NCBI RefSeq assembly: GCF_008632455.1
Contig: NZ_CP043929.1
Location: 2,728,001 to 2,792,000 of the forward strand
Direction of reading: 5' to 3'
From: Methylomonas rhizoryzae
GTDB taxonomy: Bacteria > Pseudomonadota > Gammaproteobacteria > Methylococcales > Methylomonadaceae
Length of the DNA stretch: 64,000 bases
A program made the position numbers and the translations under genes. Positions 59,339-64,000 of the stretch are shown here, in pieces; positions within the stretch are counted from its first letter, which is position 1, and every line of letters begins with the position of its first letter. The notes under the pieces were generated by a model. The model saw nothing but the letters and a program-made list of their open reading frames with translations, ran no database searches and was not told where the DNA came from.

Positions 59339-60049
59339 TTAGTTTTCCGGCGCAGCCGGAGTTTGAGGATTTTGCGACGCGTCTTCTTTGACCGTATCGT
59401 TAATCGCGTCGGTAATCAGTTGCAGCAGACTGTTCGCGGTCGCGTCGGAAAGGCTGTGCCCGGCACTGTCTTGCACCGTCACTTCGGTCAATTGCGGACC
59501 GACCTCCTGCGTATTGATCCTGAACTCCTGTTCTTGGCTGGGGTCGTCGCCGAATAAAAAAGTGAATTCGTCCCAAATACTGGCATCTTGCGCTTTAACC
59601 GCATTGGGATCGAATTTGATATAAAAATACCCTTTTTCGACGTTACGCTCGACGATTTCCAGCTTTTGCCGGCTCAATGCCCGCGCCACCATACGTACCG
59701 CTTGCGCGTGCGGCTGATCGATCTGCAGGCTACTGCCGGCACCGGAAGCCGAAGCCGTAACCGGTTTTTCGGCCGGTGCGGCAGCCGCTTGCGCGGTTTT
59801 TTCCGACTGTTCGGCGGACTCGGCTTGCCGCACCGGTTCCGCCACCTCGGCAGGCGCGACTCGGGCGGACGGCGTCGGACTTTTCAAGCCGCGATTTTTC
59901 AAGTCGTCCGGTACCGTCAGCTCGGGAATTTCATAGGTGAATTGGTAATCCCGCTCCTTGTCGGGAAACCAACTTTTGATGGTACTACAAGCGCTTAAAC
60001 CCGCCAGCAAAACCCCGGCTAAACCGCCCCGCCGCACCCAGGTTCTCAT
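59339..60049 (-). CDS. bamC: Outer membrane protein assembly factor BamC
   Basis: 236-residue lipoprotein: signal with lipobox LSAC (near residue 18), an unfolded N-terminal region (DRDYQ-like stretch KERDYQFTYEIPELTVPDDL that contacts BamD), an Ala/Glu/Pro-rich linker, and a C-terminal helix-grip domain. Shorter than E. coli BamC (344), with one visible helix-grip domain. The ATG overlaps the dapA stop, and dapA-bamC is the conserved order. Confidence 0.87.
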   Translation of the reverse strand: MRTWVRRGGLAGVLLAGLSACSTIKSWFPDKERDYQFTYEIPELTVPDDLKNRGLKSPTPSARVAPAEVAEPVRQAESAEQSEKTAQAAAAPAEKPVTASASGAGSSLQIDQPHAQAVRMVARALSRQKLEIVERNVEKGYFYIKFDPNAVKAQDASIWDEFTFLFGDDPSQEQEFRINTQEVGPQLTEVTVQDSAGHSLSDATANSLLQLITDAINDTVKEDASQNPQTPAAPEN

Positions 60050-60927
60050 GCCGCTAAAACGCCGGCTTGCCGCATGGCCGTTTTGACCGACTCGACGCAT
60101 TCCTCGCTCAGCCAAGTTAAAGGCAAGCGTATACCTTTGCCCATTAACCCCATTTCCGCGACCGCCCATTTGACCGGAATCGGGTTGGATTGAATGAACA
60201 ACTCGCGATGCAAGCCACTTAAGCGCGCATCCAACGCTTGCGCGCTTGCCCGCTCGCCGCGGATTGCCGCGGCTATCATGTCGTGCAACAATTTTGGCGC
60301 CACGTTGCCGGTTACCGTAATACTGCCGTTGCCACCCATCAGGCAAAACTCCATGCTGGTGGCATCGTCGCCGGAATAGATGGCGAAGTCGTCGCCGGTC
60401 AGCGCGCGAATTTGCGTCAACCGTTCCAGTTTACCGGTCGCTTCTTTAACTCCGACGATATGGTCGACCGCCGCCAAACGCCCCACCGTTTCCGGCAATA
60501 AATCGCATCCTGTCCTGCCGGGCACGTTATAGAGGATTTGCGGGATATTCACCGCTTCGGCAATGGCTTTGTAATGCAGATACAAGCCTTGCTGGGTAGG
60601 CTTGTTGTAATAAGGCGTCACCAACAAACAGGCATCGGCGCCGAGTTGTTGGGCTTTACGCGTCAGCGCTATCGCTTCGCGGGTACAGTTGGCGCCGGTA
60701 CCGGCGATCACCGGAATGCGGCCGTTCGCGCATTGGATAATGGTTTGAATGACGTGACAATGCTCGTCGTCGTCCAAGGTTGCGGATTCTCCGGTGGTAC
60801 CGACGGCAACCAAAGCATCCGTACCTTGCTCGATATGGAACTCCACCAATTTCTTCAAGCTAGCGTCGTCTACCGCGCCGTCTTCCGTCATCGGGGTTAC
60901 CAAAGCAACGATACTACCTTGAATCAT
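60046..60927 (-). CDS. dapA: 4-hydroxy-tetrahydrodipicolinate synthase
   Basis: 293-residue class I aldolase. VAVGTTGESATL holds the pyruvate-binding residues, LYNVPGRTGCDL the catalytic tyrosine, and VGVKEATGKL the Schiff-base lysine (near 161). First committed step of lysine and diaminopimelate synthesis. ATG at 60927 has GAGAG upstream. Confidence 0.97.
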   Translation of the reverse strand: MIQGSIVALVTPMTEDGAVDDASLKKLVEFHIEQGTDALVAVGTTGESATLDDDEHCHVIQTIIQCANGRIPVIAGTGANCTREAIALTRKAQQLGADACLLVTPYYNKPTQQGLYLHYKAIAEAVNIPQILYNVPGRTGCDLLPETVGRLAAVDHIVGVKEATGKLERLTQIRALTGDDFAIYSGDDATSMEFCLMGGNGSITVTGNVAPKLLHDMIAAAIRGERASAQALDARLSGLHRELFIQSNPIPVKWAVAEMGLMGKGIRLPLTWLSEECVESVKTAMRQAGVLAA

Positions 60928-61152
60928 GCAAATCTCTCGTAAAACGTCGTCAAAAACAGCCGGCATTATAACAAGCTAAGGGCAAACTCAGAACGATATT
61001 CGCCGAGTACAAAGGTAAAACGCGGTTAACGCGCCATACGGATGGTCGAATGGCGCCAAGATTTAAACCGACACAGCCGCTGTAGCCGTTATACTCTCGC
61101 CCTTGCCCAATCGCATCCCGAATCGTTCAAATTAGCCCGCTTGGAATCAACC

Positions 61153-61917
61153 ATGAAAATCGTCTCTTGGAACGTCAACGGCATCCGCGCCGTTAAAGAC
61201 AAAGGTTTTGCCGATACCCTAGCGCAGTTAAACGCCGACTGCTTGCTGCTGCAGGAAACCAAAGCCCAGGACGAACAGGTAGTCACCGCCCTGGCCGACA
61301 TCGACCACTACCATGTCTACAGCAACTCGGCCGACCGTAAAGGCTATTCCGGAGTCGCGATTCTCAGCCGCACCGCACCCCTGCGCATAGTGCACGACAT
61401 CGGCGTAGACGAGCACGATCAAGAAGGCCGGGTGATCGTCGCCGAATTCGACCGGTTTTATTTGTTGAACGTGTACGTGCCCAATAGCGGCGATCAATTG
61501 GTACGCTTGGCTTATCGGCAAACCTGGGACGCCGCCTTGCTGACTTATATACAACAGTTGCGATTGCAAAAGCCCGTAATCGCCTGCGGCGATTTTAACG
61601 TGGCGCATAGGGAAATCGATATCGCCCGGCCCAAAGCCAACTACAACAAATCCGCCGGCTACACCCAAGTCGAAATCGACGGCTTCAGCACGCTGCTGGC
61701 GGCCGGCATGGTGGACAGCTTTCGGCATTTTCATCCGGATACCGTCGCCTACAGCTGGTGGAGCTACCGAGCCAATGCCCGGGAAAAAAACATCGGCTGG
61801 AGAATCGATTACGTCTTGACCGATGCCGTATTGCTGAACCGTATTTCGGCAGCCTTCATCCTGCCCGAGATTCAGGGTTCCGATCATTGTCCGGTGGGAA
61901 TCGAACTGACTTTGTAA
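61153..61917 (+). CDS. xthA: Exodeoxyribonuclease III
   Basis: 254 residues. MKIVSWNVNGIRAVKDKGF, LQETKAQDE (catalytic Glu), YVPNSGDQL, CGDFNVAHREID and the C-terminal GSDHCPVG motif define the AP endonuclease/exonuclease III family, which repairs abasic DNA. ATG at 61153 is the family start; the frame runs 37 codons upstream without conserved sequence. Confidence 0.96.
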   Translation: MKIVSWNVNGIRAVKDKGFADTLAQLNADCLLLQETKAQDEQVVTALADIDHYHVYSNSADRKGYSGVAILSRTAPLRIVHDIGVDEHDQEGRVIVAEFDRFYLLNVYVPNSGDQLVRLAYRQTWDAALLTYIQQLRLQKPVIACGDFNVAHREIDIARPKANYNKSAGYTQVEIDGFSTLLAAGMVDSFRHFHPDTVAYSWWSYRANAREKNIGWRIDYVLTDAVLLNRISAAFILPEIQGSDHCPVGIELTL

Positions 61918-61935
61918 ACCGGTGCTCATGGCCTT

Positions 61936-61968
61936 CGGACAACAAGTCCGTAGCCTTGCCTCAAGGCT
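61936..61968. terminator. Two stem-loops after xthA
   Basis: CGGAC-AACAA-GTCCG and AGCCTTG-CCT-CAAGGCT lie one base apart, 20-50 bases after the xthA stop. No T run follows. They may be transcription-end or REP-like elements. Confidence 0.45.
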
Positions 61969-62120
61969 AGCTCCTACCCCAACTACCGTCGAATTTATGT
62001 GACGTCAATCAAAATAAGGCCGGCCAAAAGCGAATTCATCCCGGCTAGACTATCGGCAAATCCCTTAAAAATTTCGATTGATTCGCATTTTATCGCCTCT
62101 GCCATGCCCGACGACTCACA

Positions 62121-64000
62121 ATGAGACACTCAAGGGGAATCGTTCCACCACTCTCTTTGCTAACACTGGGTTTGGCAGTGATGGCCGGAGCCGCCGCCGA
62201 GGATTTGACCGCGCTGTCCATAGAAGAACTGATGGAAGTGGAGATCGTCAGCGCCGCGCGCTTAGGGCAAAAATCCACAGAAACCCCGGCCTCGGTTTCC
62301 ATCATCGGTGCCGAGGACATTCGAACCTTCGGTTGGCGCACACTGGCCGAAGCGCTGAACGGCATCCGCGGACTTTACGTCAACAACGACCGTAGCTACA
62401 GCTATCTCGGCAGCCGGGGTTTTCTGCATCCCAACGATTACAACTCCCGGGTGTTGATCATGATCGACGGCCAACGGATGAACGAAAACATCTACGACGG
62501 CGGCTACATCAGTCAAGAATTTTTGTTGGACGTCGATTTGGTGGATCGCATCGAATTCGTTCCCGGTGCCGGTTCGACCATTTACGGTGCCAACGCATTT
62601 TTGGGCATGATCAACGTGGTGACAAAAAAAGGCGCCGCCATCAACGGTTTACAGATCAACGGCCAAGCCGCCAGCTTCGACACTTACCAGGGCCGGGTCA
62701 GTTACGGCACGCAACTGCAAAACGGCACCGACGTATTGATTTCCGCATCGCGCTTCGACAGCGCGGGCATAGAGAATTTGTATTTCCCGGAATATGACTC
62801 GCCGGCCACCAATAACGGCATCGCCCACAAACTGGACGGCGAAAAATCCGAACGCCTGTTTGCCCGTCTGGAGCATCAGGGTTTTACCGCCAGCGCCGGC
62901 ATGGTCAGACGGGTCAAACAGGTACCGACTGCAGCTTACGAAGGCATTTTCAACGATCCGACATTTTCCACGATAGACAGGCAATTCTTCGGTAACCTGA
63001 AATATCTTGCCAATCTAAGCGAAGACACCCGAATCCAGGCCCGCGGATTTTACCAAGGCTACGACTATTCCTCCGACGAAGCTTACGACGTGGACAACAG
63101 CGTTGTCATCAACCGCGATGCCGCCAGCGGTCGCTGGTGGGGCGGCGAACTGCAGTTGACCACCACGGCGCTCGAAGACCACCGCTGGCTGCTGGGCCTG
63201 GAATACCAGTTCGACCAGCGCCAGCACATGTTCGATTACGATATCCAGCCTTACTTGCCTTACCTGGACTCCCACAACAGCGGGCATCGGCTTGAATTGT
63301 TCGCCCAAGACGATTACCGGCTGACCGACCAACTGATATTCAGCGGCGGCCTGCGGCTGGATTACCATCACATGCTGAACAATCTGCAGCTCAACCCACG
63401 CTTAGGCTTGATCTGGAATCCCACGGATTCCGCCACCTACAAACTGCTGTACAGTTCCACCTTTCGCGCGCCCAACGTCTGGGAACGCCAATACCAACTG
63501 TATCCGACCGCGGCGAATCCCAATAATACCGAAGAGCGGATCAAGAGCTACCAAGCCGTGGCGGAATGGCGCACCGCCATGGGTTTAAAACTAACCGCCG
63601 ACTTGTTTTACAACCACATTTCCCGCTTACTCGAACAGGAAAGCATAGCGGGTTACGGTTCAACCGGCCCCTTCGTCAACGCGGATGCCCACGATATCTA
63701 CGGTATCGAACTCGAAGCCGAAAAACGCTGGGATAACGGCCGCTTGTTCAAAATTTCCTACACCCATAACGAATTCGAAGCTTCCGGCCACGGCGACGGC
63801 GAAGTACACAACGCCGGCACGGCCAACGATTTGTTCAAATTGCACTACGCCGAACCGCTGTTCGCCGATCGGGCCAAAATCGGCATCGAAAATGTTTACA
63901 TAGGCCCCCGGACCACGCCCCAAGGCACTGTGGCAGACGGCTATTACCAGTTGAATATCAGTTTGACCAGCGACACGCTTTGGCGCGGGGTAGACCTTGG
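62121..64000 (+). CDS. TonB-dependent outer membrane receptor, N-terminal part
   Basis: The frame runs from ATG 62121 off the window end (about 626 residues seen). Signal peptide (hydrophobic PPLSLLTLGLAVMAGAAA), then the plug domain: LSIEELMEVEIVSAARLGQK, TPASVSIIGAEDIRTFG, LIMIDGQRMNENIYDGG, IEFVPGAGSTIYGANAFLG (plug signature), and the beta-barrel. Receptors with this ELMEVEIVSA start are often grouped near cobalamin and siderophore receptors; the ligand is unknown. A full-length barrel would need some further residues beyond the window. Confidence 0.88.
   Translation, partial: MRHSRGIVPPLSLLTLGLAVMAGAAAEDLTALSIEELMEVEIVSAARLGQKSTETPASVSIIGAEDIRTFGWRTLAEALNGIRGLYVNNDRSYSYLGSRGFLHPNDYNSRVLIMIDGQRMNENIYDGGYISQEFLLDVDLVDRIEFVPGAGSTIYGANAFLGMINVVTKKGAAINGLQINGQAASFDTYQGRVSYGTQLQNGTDVLISASRFDSAGIENLYFPEYDSPATNNGIAHKLDGEKSERLFARLEHQGFTASAGMVRRVKQVPTAAYEGIFNDPTFSTIDRQFFGNLKYLANLSEDTRIQARGFYQGYDYSSDEAYDVDNSVVINRDAASGRWWGGELQLTTTALEDHRWLLGLEYQFDQRQHMFDYDIQPYLPYLDSHNSGHRLELFAQDDYRLTDQLIFSGGLRLDYHHMLNNLQLNPRLGLIWNPTDSATYKLLYSSTFRAPNVWERQYQLYPTAANPNNTEERIKSYQAVAEWRTAMGLKLTADLFYNHISRLLEQESIAGYGSTGPFVNADAHDIYGIELEAEKRWDNGRLFKISYTHNEFEASGHGDGEVHNAGTANDLFKLHYAEPLFADRAKIGIENVYIGPRTTPQGTVADGYYQLNISLTSDTLWRGVDL

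Noticed and set aside
1..64000. tRNA, rRNA and CRISPR elements
   Set aside because: The gaps were read on both strands without finding a cloverleaf, rRNA sequence or regularly spaced direct repeats.

Overview
The window looks like a chromosomal segment of a gammaproteobacterium, most likely a methanotroph of the Methylococcales. This is inferred from the combination of a gyrA-serC-pheA-hisC-tyrA-aroA-cmk-rpsA-ihfB block, parts of an exosortase A (PEP-CTERM) system, a complete hup-type uptake [NiFe] hydrogenase locus and a GrrA-like peptide precursor. No methane or methanol oxidation gene lies in the window, so the placement is not proven. There are no rRNA, tRNA or CRISPR features.

Layout. 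1-1839: end of an exosortase A gene cluster (acyl-CoA ligase, PLP decarboxylase). 1843-9529: single genes (lipoprotein-like lysophospholipase, small membrane protein, sedolisin protease, SagB-like nitroreductase, dicarboxylate symporter, HExxH membrane protein). 9632-12717: hldD and the ribosomal protein group rpsF-rpsR-DUF2232-rplI, with a good sigma70 promoter and a possible S6:S18 leader motif. 12877-14919: a second piece of the exosortase A cluster (ACP, hydrolase 2, hydrolase 1) on the opposite strand, followed by a decayed RND efflux gene and two tandem esterases. 17150-28006: the gyrA-to-ihfB block for aromatic amino acid, serine and nucleotide metabolism, replication and translation. 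28129-31568: dienelactone hydrolase, LMW phosphatase and M48 metalloprotease.

31948-32280 encodes a 110-residue secreted precursor that ends in eight uninterrupted WxN tripeptides, a very likely radical-SAM cyclophane (triceptide) substrate with no maturase in the window. It is divergent from the hydrogenase locus at 32837-46240: hupS, hupL, a small His-rich membrane protein, hupC, hupD, hupF, hupG, an inserted block, hupH, hupI, hupJ, hupK, hypA, hypB, a toxin-antitoxin pair, hypC, hypD. A sigma54-type -24/-12 element sits 147 bases upstream of hupS. The locus has been invaded three times: a REP/RAYT block with a frameshifted antitoxin between hupG and hupH; an intact ParE/RelE-type addiction module where hypF often lies; and a decayed VapC remnant directly after (and antisense to) the end of hypD where hypE often lies. 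hypE and hypF are absent from the window and would have to be elsewhere for an active hydrogenase.

46379-49799: a VPxPA/PEP-CTERM-type surface protein, a flavin halogenase-like oxidoreductase and a cation/proton antiporter. 49978-61917: housekeeping genes (DEAD-box helicase, heme A synthase, HDOD protein, ygfZ, ygfX, purL, bamC, dapA, xthA). 62121-64000: a TonB-dependent receptor cut by the window edge.
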